In this document: positions 12,781 to 24,285 of the stretch, one piece after another
How positions within the stretch are numbered: the stretch's first letter is position 1
Layout of the letters: every line of letters begins with the position of its first letter
Assembly (NCBI RefSeq): GCF_050948175.1
Contig: NC_135202.1
Span: 9,052,001-9,116,000, forward strand
Origin: Xylocopa sonorina
Taxonomy: Eukaryota; Arthropoda; Insecta; Hymenoptera; Apidae
DNA: 64,000 bases
Direction of reading: 5' to 3'
Made by a program: the position numbers and the translations under genes
Notes under the pieces: model-generated
Database searches by the model: none
The model's input: only the letters and a program-made list of their open reading frames with translations
Told to the model about the DNA's origin: nothing

Positions 12781-12999
12781 CGAGACGCGATATTTTTAAG
12801 TGAGTCTCTACGATTTTTAATTTTAATTACAATTTACATTATAGGAAAAGAAATCCTGCTGCTGCCTTCGAAAGTCGCTGAAAGTGGTCATCCTCGATCT
12901 ATCGAGACGCGATATGTTTAAGTGAATCTCTATGATTATTAATTTCAATTATAATTCGCATTATAGAAAAAGAATTCTTGTTGCTAGCTTCGAAAGGTC
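12781..12999. repeat. Tandem duplication, 122-bp unit, about 1.8 copies
   Basis: CGAGACGCGATAT starts at 12781 and at 12903. The copies are clearly related over about 97 bases but more diverged than the pair at 10085. Confidence 0.8.
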
Positions 13000-14005
13000 T
13001 TCTTTAACGTCCCGAGCGTGCAAACTAAGGAACGACTCGATCGAGTAAGTTAAATCCTGGCAGATGCTTCGAACGAAGTCGTCGTATACCTCGAGTACAA
13101 GAATTCTCGCTTAAGTGTCACGGATAATCGATCACGGGTAGGCCAGGGCCTCGGATAATCGTTGTTCTGCTGTATCGCTCGCGTAGAATGCGGAGTGTCG
13201 AAAATAAGTAAGTGGCGCAGCGTCTAAGTAGCCGAGAGAGCCTGCGGTTGATCGATCGACCCCCCCGATTCGCGGTTGAACTTGTCGAACGATGGATGGA
13301 AAGCGATTCAGTGGAACCCGGTAAATTAAGACACTCCTTTATGTATTCTGTCTTAGTGGAACGCGTTTCTCTGCGTTAAGAGAACAATCGACATCGAATG
13401 TACGATGAAATTGGTAGATCTCGTCGAGAAACCATCGAGACAAGTGTCGAATACGGTCGAAACAGCCATTAACCTTTTTTTTAGTGCGATAACTCTTGAG
13501 TGTATTTTTTGTAGGGCTCTGAAACCAGGGAACACGATATAGGGGTGGATTTCCCTTCGATCTTGAGGGAATTCGAGAGGAAAATAGCTACTGTCACTCT
13601 ACCCTACGGAAAAACACGTCTTATTGTTTGTTTTATCGTTCAGAGATACGATGGACAACAGTTGGGCTGAGTTTCTCCCTTTTCTTTCTGAGTTACATCG
13701 CTCGATAGATATTTCACCCTTCCGTTCCAGCGGCCACCTCTCGAGGAAACTGTGGAAAGTATGGCCTCTTCGAGGAGCGATGAAATTCAGTGGATCGCGT
13801 TTAAACCCTGTTCGAGATCGAACCGTGGCACCCAGTCAAACATGGCCGTCGTACAGTCGAGAGGTATCCCCCGAAATATTATTTTCAGAGACGCGATATT
13901 TGCGAATCGAGCCAGGATCCCTTTGAAATCGGGACCCTGCGAAATTGGAGCAAGATCATCCTTATTCGGAGAGGCATTCGTTCGCGTTTGCTTTTGTTAT
14001 TACCA

Positions 14006-14019
14006 GGGGGGGGGGGGGG
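14006..14019 (+). repeat. Poly-G tract (14)
   Basis: Uninterrupted G run; length may be unreliable in assembly. Confidence 0.9.
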
Positions 14020-17000
14020 ACGACTCAAAGAACATCGCGTGGATCCGCAAGTTTGCTACTTCTGCTCCATTAAATCACCCCTCGAATCGTTCGATATCAC
14101 CTCTTCTTCGCCTAGATTCCCAACCCTTGTACAAACTTCTTTCACCAACTAAGTCTGCGACAATCTTTTCTATACTGAAGACTACATATGAGAAACGTGA
14201 TTTCTAGTTACAGTAGATAATAAAGGGGTGAAGAACAATTTCGAGTAACAGTGAAGAATTCTCGAGAGAATAAGAAAATTCGTAGACGCGCGGTAAAAGT
14301 GTCCCAGAAAAGTGTGTATATATAAAAATAATGGCATTCCAGGCGAGAGGGTTGGGAACGTGTTAACAACCTAAGTGATTCCGCAGCCCCTGAACGTTCG
14401 CGTACGTATACTTACATCGAGCGTTCGCTAAACGCGTCGAAAAACCACGCACAGAGGGTCTCGCGACAAAGCTGGTGGAAACGAGGAACGTACGCGAAAA
14501 TTGTCCCAGCGGAACGATAAGGCTCGAGGAAACGCGGAAATATCCCCGTCGCGGCTCCCGCATCACCCCTCTTTGTTTTCCGCCCGTTTCGAAACGGATC
14601 GCGTCGAGGCGGCGCGTATCGCGCACGGTCCAAATGTTTTATGCATTAAAACGCGGGAAATGGAACGTGGAAAGACTCGCGACCGAAAAATCGCGCGTCG
14701 CTTTGATACACCTGGTTTTTTTCTCTTTTTTTCTGTATTTCTTTCCCTCTCTTTCTTGCTACCCTCTTCGTCCTCCTTTTCTTCTGGCCACGCTGGCCAA
14801 CTTTCGCGTAACTGTCGGCTAAGAAAGAAGTTTCTCACTTGTCTCTGATCCCTGCTGGTTTTAATTACTGTCGCGCGTCAGCAAGATGATTAAATGAAAT
14901 TGAATCGTACGATTTGAGTTATTGTTATACGTAGATTGCAGTCGAGTAGGTTTGTGAACTGGTGGTTTGTTTAGCAAAGATTGCCAATTGTTTAGCGAGA
15001 CTTTGCAAAATTTTTACACTGTAAGTTCGAAGGTAATCGTGAAATACGAGTCCGTTTAAGGTGCCAGAATGGAGACCACTGAGAAACCGACCGGTTGAAA
15101 GAAGGCGGTTGCGATAGATCGTGAACGGTTCCGCGAGCGATTCCGCAAAATCGTATGAAAACGTATCGGAGCGCGGCGACGATAAAGAAGCATTGTGCAC
15201 GGGGGTTCACGTGCCCACCCTTTCACGCTGCGAATGCATAAAATATTGCGCACGTTTCCACCCTGCGTTTTATTGTCTTTCTGCTACAGATATTCCTTGC
15301 TACCATTCGTTTCTTTTCCCCCTGCAGAGCGATCGATCTCACCTGACGTTCGTTCGAGAAACGCATCCGCATTCGTCCCCAAAAAAGGATTAAAAATTTG
15401 ATAACTCTGAAACGAATCGATCGACGTGAAGAAATTCGAGGGTAAAAAGTGCCAGTCGAAGTGGACTGTAGCGAGAGGTGAAAGGGAACTTTTTAAAGGA
15501 ACGATCTCACGATCATTAAACCTCCATTTATAACCCCCCTCACCCTCGTCTCACCTCTCAACCATCGATCCGTAATTCCTCTCCAACTATTTAACCTGCA
15601 CGCCTAAAATTCCGTGAGTAGCGACCTATCCGTGGTATCGATCAACGCGTTGCTACGTTAACCACCGATCGCAAAATGCGAACACCTGTGAGGGGTAAAC
15701 AAAGTTCCATCCTGTGCGAGACGCAAAGCCAGTTACGTAAAATAAACACGTTACATGGTAAACACGTAGCTGAGAGGGAAGAAAAAGGGACGAGAGAAGA
15801 AAACAGGAGCGAAAGATTGTTGCGTCGAGCGATCGGACACTCTGTAAGGGGGTGGAAAATGAGAGAAACGAACGTCTCGCGGGCAATGAGATTCCAGCGG
15901 ATCTGTTAAATATTTCACGACGTTACCACGAACGTTTTACAAGCCTCGACTATTGCCTGGAATACCTTTAGCTTGCATCGAACCGGTTAAAATATTTTTC
16001 AATTTGCAGACAAGTCTCGCACGGTTTGCTCTGGAGAAAGGCGAGAGAAACAAGACGGTTTAACGGCTGACTCGAAACGTATAAAGAACGGAAATTGTTG
16101 AGTGGAAAATTGGTGCTCCATCGAAGCTCTCCAAGGTTCTCCAGAATTTCCAATCGCGGTGAAAAATTAATTGTTAGACTAGAGAAAGGGGATGCGACGC
16201 GGAGAGGCGTTGAAATATCGATGCAGACCTCTCGTTGACCTTTTCAAGACGTTGTGTGTAATGTTTAAATATTAACACGGGACGGGAGCGAGGTTCTATA
16301 AAACTTTGATCATCTAGGTGGATAGAGTGACCAACTGTGGTTAACAAACTCAGGTCAGAGTGGTCGAAAAAACAATGAATCATCCCCATCGAGTTACTCG
16401 CTATTCCCTAATAAATTCGCTATCTACGGAACGTTAGTAAAACTGAAAGTAAGACGTATTCGGTGGATCGATCGATGGGATCGCGAATTCACGAATTTCC
16501 GTCGCGGTTCGCCCGTCGATAGCCAGATATTGCAAATAGAACGTCGGAACGAGCTAGTTTGATTTAGCGCCCGTATAGGCAGAGATTGCGGCGGCACCGC
16601 AGAGCAGCTGCATCGCCCAAGAAAGCAATCGAACACGTTGATTAAACGGAGCCACCCATCGCGTGTATAAATAGTAATATTCTCCCATCCTCGCGCGGTT
16701 TTTACCCCGTCCAGAAATCTTTCAATGAACACCGGATACCAATACCAAACGTCTGCTCGACATTAATATCAGCGACCCCCTCCCAAGCGTCTCGAAGGCA
16801 TCCTCCGTTGCATCGTGCAACTTCAGCAATTTTTACCCACTATTTTTCCCACCATCGAGACACTTGCTCTCTAAATTCTCCCCTCCTCTCTTTTCCCTGA
16901 CACGATTCCCTTTATCCACAGTGGAATTATTTTTCTGCAAGGTTACCAAGTTGCACCCCCATCTTCGCACCCCCGTGTTTTTTTCCAGTTTCGTTTCTTC

Positions 17001-18495
17001 GAAACTTTCCATTCTCTAGTTTGGTACATCGCGTAACAAGCATCCGAATATTTTCACATTTTTCTTTTGCTCCAACTCCCTGGGTTTGGGAACTCCATTT
17101 TCATAAACGATTCTTTTTTTCATCATCCCCTGGGATACGAGTCGCCGCAATATCCAACGATGGCGAGCGGAGACCATAGAAAACCGTGCATAGGACTCGA
17201 AACCCGGTTCGAAGGCGAGCACTAAGCCAGCCACGGCATTTAACCCCTTTCCTTCCGTGCTGGCCAACTTTTAATTCCTGTATAAAGTTCCGTTTCCTCC
17301 AACTCGTTCGCTCGACCGAACTCCACGAACGAACTGATTAAAAATCTAGCAACACGCCAGCTAACGAATATCAGGGTGTTTTTATAATTTAGTAGAGAAA
17401 AAGTTCAGTTCGAAAAGCGTGTTTTTAAACAAGCTAATGCTTTAGCGTTATTAAGCTAGTCAGCGTGTCGAGGGAGGCGTTCAGTTTCGTCGTGACACGA
17501 AGTCACCCCCGTTTTTCTCTGGCCGTCCACGGCGAACTGGATAGGAGGCGACTGACGTGGAACGCTTTTCATCGTTACCGTCGCGAACGTCGCTATCGAT
17601 CCTCGGTTACGCGATCTATATCGTGTCTTTCGACGCTGTCCAGCCTGATAAAAGCTGGTTGGTATCTGCGGATACGAGCTACGGTTACTTCGCGTAGGCT
17701 CGCGCGTGAAAGGGAATCAGATCAGGTTGAATCAGCGTTACAACCCCTAGCTAAAATCGAGTAACTTTCCAAGTAACTTACGATGACCGTCGTTGGTAAT
17801 AGCTATCGATTCGTTTTATGTGTCTACCTCGTCAAATCGACGTACAAATATATAGAATAATTCGTGTCGATAATTCATGAATTGAGGGAGGGGGTTGAAT
17901 TATTTTAAGTAATGAGATGTTATGAAATTATGAGAGTACGGAAAATATGAGTTTATCGAATGAACAACTAACGAGTTCTGAATTCGACGTTGGTAAGGGA
18001 TGAATAATTTAGAAGGTTTTTATGCGGCGCAAGTTGTATTAAAAAGGGGGTAAAAGAGTGATGCGTACAAGCGGGGTAACGTTTATTATTCTGTCCCGGG
18101 GAGAGATAGCATCTCGTACACGGTGGGCAATCTTCCAGCGTGTTTCTACGTCCTCCCATCCCATAAATATAAAGCGACTGTACACACTTAGGGAGCAGAT
18201 GGCGCGAGTTATGAGCCACGATGCGTCACCTACGCGGGTGTAATGATACGTTCTTTGCAGTGTCACGGTGAGACGCGTCGACGAATTGATACGGAAGGGC
18301 TACTACCGTGTCTGATGGTGTCGAGAACGGAAACAGATCGACAATACTTCAACTACTTCTACAGCGTTTTATTTCAAACTGAATTATATTAATTAAGAAA
18401 GTTTACTTTTCTTATCTTGACAAACAGTCGACTCTGATTTCGTTTGAAAGTAAAAGAAAGCGGTGTCTAAATAAGAGAAGATGGAGAGCACCCGT

Positions 18496-19010
18496 GCGAA
18501 CGAAGTAGATTAGTAATTGAATCGACAGCACCCTTTGCAACCACCTAATGCAACCTCTTAACAGCGAAATGTTAAAACCATCGTTGCTCCAACCCTCTTG
18601 ATAATTAATTAGCTTAATAATTCTTCAATTATCAATATTACGATTTATTCGCAAGAGTAGAATAGACACACATAAAAAAAAGCAAGAGGAGTGAAATATA
18701 CAAACAAGTAACAATCACATCAGTAGAAAAGGGGATGAAAAATGTAAAACGCGATCCTCTCCGCGAACGAATTAGATCAGTAATTGAATCATTAGCACCT
18801 TTTACAACTACCTAATGCAACCTCTTAGCAGCGAAACGTAAAAACCATCGCTCCTCCAACCCTCTAATGCTTCAATTATCAACATTACGATTTATTCGCA
18901 AGAGTCGAATAGACACACATAAAAAGAAAGCAAGAGGAGTGAAATATACAAACAAGTAACAATCACACAGGTAGAAAAAGGGATGAAAAATGTAAAACGC
19001 GATCCTCTCC
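18496..19010. repeat. Tandem duplication, 267-bp unit, two copies
   Basis: Copy one spans 18496-18762 and copy two 18763-19010. Copy two lacks about 20 bases of an AT-rich segment (around 18600-18625 in copy one). Shared strings include AAGCAAGAGGAGTGAAATAT and GTAAAACGCGATCCTCTCCG. Confidence 0.9.
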
Positions 19011-22000
19011 GCGAGCGTGGTACCGTTTAGAGTCCCCCCAGGGGCTGTGCGCTCGTCGCGGATCGCGAAACCGAGCGGAAACCGTTATCTCTATCGTGTT
19101 ATTGCCATTATCACGAGCCGCACGGAATCCGTTCTGCCGTGAAAGGCCGGCTCGCATTTCGCGCCGGGTGAATCGCGGTTTAACGAACCGCGACGAAGGA
19201 TCCGCCTCTGAAAGGGGTAATTATTTCACCAAGTAAAGCATCGACGGCGATAAAAAGATCGAGAGGGGCGGCGGTTACTGAAATAGCTTTAACAAACGTA
19301 TTAAAATACATTCAGATCGACGGCGATGCGGATTTTTCGCGAGTAACCCCTTGTTTGCGGATGATCGTCGATTAAACCAGCATTCAAACCGATCTCCACC
19401 TTTTCTTCGCCCACCCCTCTGCGATTCATCCTTTGGTTCAGCAATCCCTCGTGGCCTCGCGAGCGGTAAAAATCGCGATGCTCGTTAACGAGGCATAGAT
19501 TTCATTTGCGACGGTCGGTTTCTTGGCTGATTCGAGCCGCTTGCTCTTTGTGGCGGGCTTAGAATACCGGAAATGGCTGCGAGAGGAAGTTGAATCGGTT
19601 TAATTGAACTCTGATGGATCGAGGCTGGCTAACTTTATTTACTTCGATGGTAATCGTGACTCTGTTCCTTGGCATCTCGTTGTTTATTGTCTGTTGGTAC
19701 TTTTTGTTGGGTCGAGACGTATTCAGTTGAGTTTGATCGAATCATAGTGAAGTCGAGAGAGCATCTTCACAGGTCACATTTATAGAAATAATTCGAAAGC
19801 AAGGAAAAATCGTGGAGGACGACGAAGATGGTTGTTGAAATATTTCGAGCGTGCCAGATTCCAGCATCGTTCCAGCCCGTGATTCAATTCAGTCTGACCG
19901 TTTGGAATATTTATGGGGCACCGTTGGGGCCACTGGAGAGAGCGGTAGAAGAAAATTGTGATCGATCTCAATTTGATCAGCTTCATAGAGGCGGAAGTGG
20001 CTTCATTCCACGGGCAATCGATCTTTCCCGATCGTACACGATCTCTGAAACTTTTAAGCTCTTTAGCTCGCGTTCTGACTCGCCTATGAATTTATTTAGC
20101 TGGCAAATATAAATTGCTAAAATTATTTCTTCGCAAACGTTCACGAATTTATCATCCTAAAAGTATTCTTTTCTCTACAAGCAATTTTTGTATATATTTT
20201 TAATATTCTGTGTTGACAATATTTCGTTAAAAATGAAAGGCAACGAATCAAATTAACCGTGGAACATTCTCGCGAAGTAATCTTCGAGAACAAAGACAGT
20301 CTCGTGGGAGAACGAGCCTAAATCTGGTCGCCTAAATACACGACAGATCCTCTCAGCAGATTCCGTCGCGAAACGTCGATTAGCACCCACGAAACGCGCG
20401 TCGGATGGCAGTAATTTGAAGGCCAAGTCGAGGCAGCAGAACCGTGGCGCATTGGCAAGCGGCTTGATAGATGCTGTCCCGTCGATAATAACGCGGTTAG
20501 GGAGACGCTGATCCAGCCTTCCGGCCAGTGCGACTGGGAATTGGCCACGTATTCGCGGATAGACACGCGCCAGGGGCGGATACGAGCCAGCTGGTCCTGT
20601 TAATTCAGGACGACCGCGCGATCCTCCTACGAGGATCCGCTTGGCGAGGTTACGCCGCGAGACACTTGTGCCGGGTCGCGATAAACAGATTACGAGATTC
20701 GATTATGCATCGATTAGCCGCGTTGGCAGCTTGAGACGCGGAGCTGGCAGGAATTTCCGTTCGATTGCTACTGCTCTTTGGCGATACGAGTTTACAGAGC
20801 AACGTTTGTGGACGCTGTTGAAGATGGAGGACTATGAGGTCACAATGAAAGAATTTTACAAGAACCACCCTCTAGCTTTTGTATAGTGAAACAGAATACC
20901 ATCGACCTTCAAACTCTTCCGATATCGCCTTCTTGGTAACTGTTTCTCAGTGTTAAAAAATGTAGAAGAGAATATTGCTTGCGAGTGGTCTCGATGAGAT
21001 CGTTCGACAGCTCGATCTAATCAACATCGCGATCGAACCTGCTCCACTGTTTCCTCGTCCTTTTGTCGGGTTAACAGAGTCTGGGATCGTTCGAGCGAGC
21101 CTCCATCCCCGTTTCACCCCTATTCTCTCACTTTGGACGCTCGCCTCTCGCCTCCCTGCGGACGCAGTCCTCTAGCCTTCCACAGGAGTGGCTAGGGGAC
21201 GAAAGCTCGTTCGGTAAACCGAAAGGGAATAATAGAAAACTCGCAGGAGCGAGAAATGGACCGGATATCGAGATCAACCGTTTCTCACGCTATCAGCTGA
21301 TGTCTCAGACGGAGGATGGGGCAGAGGGCTCGTTCGTAATGCAGAGGGTGGCTACACGCCAGTGAGAACCGCCTGACTCGACGATTTTGCGGATACGAAT
21401 CGCGTTCCACGAAATTCGCGTGGATTTGTTTCAAACGAAACACACGCGAAATCTCGACTTTCTCGAAGGTAATCGTACAGTCGAAACAAGCCTGTCGTTG
21501 GTGACGAGAGAAAGCAAAATGGCCATCGTTCGTAATTCCATGGGACGCTTCTAAATTCGAGGCACTTCGTTCGCGATGCGAGACGCAGTAATGGAATGAA
21601 AATCGCGTCTTTATTAAAAACAGCTTTCATATGCGATTCCATGCATTTCGCAGTTTTCAGAGCGGCCGTATTACCGTGGCGCAGGAGGGACAAAAGCCGG
21701 GGATCCTATTATCACGGATCAGTTCTTTGCAACCCCCTCGGCAAAGAAATAACCGCGGCAATAACGGGAATAAAGGAAAATTACACCCTCGACGAAATGG
21801 ACTCCTGAATGCACTCTGTAATTCCTCAAGATAAACAGTCCAAGGTACTAATCATTTTTATGAACCCCGCTTTTAGAGGAAAACAGTCATTTCGGACGAT
21901 GGAATGGTAAAGAGGATTAACAAATATTTTCGTAGAGCGTCCAGAAATTTGTTGAACGAGAACGGACGCGTGCAACTTGCTAGAAATGTTTGTACAATAA

Positions 22001-23549
22001 TTGAACAGTCTACCAGGATTAATTTTTCTGAGAAAGGAACTAGAATGGCGCGAGACGTTGAGTAGGAAAAACGGCAAATGTCTGCGAGAGGGGAGATACT
22101 TATACGCGATGTGCGAAGTTCCGTGGCAAAAACGCGTAACAGCGCAGCGACTTGGAAACAACGACGATTATCCGCAATTAAACGATCGCGATCTAAGATT
22201 CTGCACGATGGCCCACTTCCCGTCAGACAATACTCTCTCGAGTCTCTTCTTCGCGGAGTTCATTGGAAGTTCGTCCACTCTTTCGCCACTTATTTCACCT
22301 AGCACAGTCTCCAACTAATCCCGTTCTACCGCGAAGGAAAAAGTTTGCGGTTGGAAAATTTAATTGCCGCGCGATAAACTTCCAAGCTCCAATTCTCGTG
22401 CCCAGCTGGCTTATTTCTCTGTTTGTTGTTTCATCGATCCTTAAAGCAAGTCTCGCGCCTATCATTTTTTAAAAGAAACTAAATTAAATTACGTTTCGAT
22501 AGAGAAGAACGCACGCAGCAGAGAAGCAAAGTCGAATGTCTGACACATCCTCCCGTAAACAACCGAACCGATCGAACCCAGCGTCTTACTCGTTCGCAAA
22601 AATGTCCCCGCGTTATTAACGAGATCGACGAGGCTCATTTATCGTCTAATCGACGGCGCCTGCCTTTCAGACTGATGAAAGTCGAGACACATGGCTCTGT
22701 TTTTCACCGCGCGGCCGCTCGCCGCGCGTAAATCCACCGATTCGAGCAGCGTTTCGAATTGTTTTCCAGCTATTAAGGGGCGCGAACAGAGAGGAGCCTC
22801 TGGTCGATACGCGACCGGATGGAAGTTTAATAAAGCCATCGGGAGCGATACAACAACGAGGGCATAAAGAAATTGCTGATCGCCGAGGACAGCTATCAGG
22901 CTAATGGAAACGAACCCTAAATACGATCTTAATGCACGCTCCTGACTAACGAAGAACTTAATACGACTCTATAGACATTCTCATTACTAATACTCATCGT
23001 ACAAATAATAAAATTAACGTCTAATGCGATTTCTCTGCGACCAATTCATCAAACGTCAAACGTTTCAATTATCAACTGTCTCTCTCTGTCTCAATTTTAT
23101 CAAACCACCCCAGTGGCTACTAGAGATATAACTCTAACCCAGCAATGCATCATCCAGCAACTAAATCAAATTTATAATAAAGCACCACGTGGGAATAGTC
23201 ATTAGAGCGGGGTCCGTCCCGCCAGGCGGTTCTACATTTCCGTTCGCCATTCTTTTCCCGTCTCATTCAACCGTATCATCCGCGCAACCCTCTCCCAATC
23301 TTCCGCCATCTATCATCCCCTAATTCCCTCCTTTCCTCCCATCCGTTATAATTTCCATGAGAACAAGCCGAAAGTTCCAGGAAACTACCCGGCTTCTTCG
23401 CTAATGCCCGGTGAAACACGGCAGCGCATCGTGCCGTGCGCGGTTATTCCCGACAAAGTCCCGGAAACGATGCCTCGTCGTGGTAACGCGGCGTCAAACG
23501 TCCTCCCCTCTCCCCTTGGTACGCGTGCTGAATAAAGAACGAGGCCTGA

Positions 23550-23847
23550 CTGAATCTGAGGGGAAGCCTCCTTCGAGTTGCTGGTCATACAAACTGCGAA
23601 CATTGAGATTTGCTATTCCATCGAAGAGGGTAAGAAACGAAGGGTGGGTTGTGATTTTTGACGGTTGGTATCGCGACGCTATCGAATCGTTCGACACCTG
23701 AATCTGAGGAGACGCCTTCTTCGACTTGCTGGCCAGACGAACCGCGAACGTCGAGATTTGCTATTCCATCGAAGAGGGTAAAAAACGAGGGGTGGGTGGC
23801 GATTTTGGACGGTTGGTATCGCGGCGCCATCGGATCGTTTGACACCC
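23550..23847. repeat. Tandem duplication, 148-bp unit, two copies, close to exon 2
   Basis: CTGAATCTGAG starts at 23550 and 23698. The copies share GATTTGCTATTCCATCGAAG and GACGGTTGGTATCGCG. They lie about 300 bases beyond the donor of exon 2 in transcript sense. Open frames cover both copies on both strands, but the 148-base period shifts frame and the differences do not look protein-conserving. Confidence 0.88.
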
Positions 23848-24154
23848 TTCCAAAGTCTGCTACTTATCCGTTCGCGCGGACGTTGGATTCGAGCAGATTG
23901 GCCGCGACACGAACGGCAAGCTTGCACTTGTAAGGGGAGCTTCTTCGAGCCGACTTCCGGTTGCCCTCGAGGGCGCAATCCGTTCGATCGCTGGCACCAG
24001 GCCTCCGCGTGCTATTTTCTTCCGTTTTATTCAGTCGTTTTTCTACTCGCTCGCTTTGACCGTCTATTTGGTAATTCGTTATCTTCTAGCGTTTATCTTT
24101 TTGTTCAGGATGGATTTGGGGTGTCGATGCATTCAGTAAGGAATTTTTACTTAC

Positions 24155-24285
24155 GATGCACCATTCAGCTGAGGCTGGACATTCCTTCAGATGCATGTGA
24201 GCAGTGTAGTTGATGCACGGCGTGATGCTGCCGATTCCCTCGTTGTACTGTCCGCATTTGTAACATCTGAGACCGTGTGCAAGCC
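24155..24285 (-). CDS. Ly6-family gene, coding exon 2 (three-finger domain, first half)
   Basis: This 131-base exon sits between an acceptor ending TTGTTCCAG (CAG at 24288-24286) and a donor GTAAGT (24154-24149). It completes Gly21 and encodes residues 22-64. Visible landmarks are Leu-Arg-Cys-Tyr-Lys-Cys (residues 26-31, the CYxC start of a Ly6 domain), then Gly-Ile-Gly-Ser-Ile-Thr-Pro-Cys (37-44), an N-glycosylation sequon Asn-Tyr-Thr (46-48), Leu-Lys-Glu-Cys-Pro (53-57) and Glu-Trp-Cys-Ile (61-64). Five cysteines are in this exon. It ends in phase 0, matching exon 3. The reading frame is also open upstream of the acceptor, but that part is hydrophobic intron sequence with a polypyrimidine run. 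This is the most diagnostic coding segment in the window. Confidence 0.9.

Larger units (their letters stand above)
2780..24154 (-). other. Intron 2 of the Ly6-family gene (21,375 bases, phase 0)
   Basis: Bounded by the donor GTAAGT after exon 2 and the acceptor CTTTTCAG before exon 3. It carries the palindromic element at 5892-8321 and four of the local tandem duplications (10085, 12781, 18496 and 23550), plus a 14-base poly-G tract at 14006. The remaining stretches (2780-5891, 8322-10084, 13000-18495, 19011-23549) hold only short open frames without recognisable domains. Confidence 0.7.

Noticed and set aside
22540..22600. B-box-like GGTTCGA strings (also near 27060, 38590 and 50790), considered as tRNA genes
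   Set aside because: None has a matching A box, acceptor stem and anticodon arm at the right spacing.
23411..23933. Related peptides on the plus strand from the 148-bp duplication
   Set aside because: Similarity follows from the DNA duplication. Differences are spread over all codon positions and the copies are in different frames.
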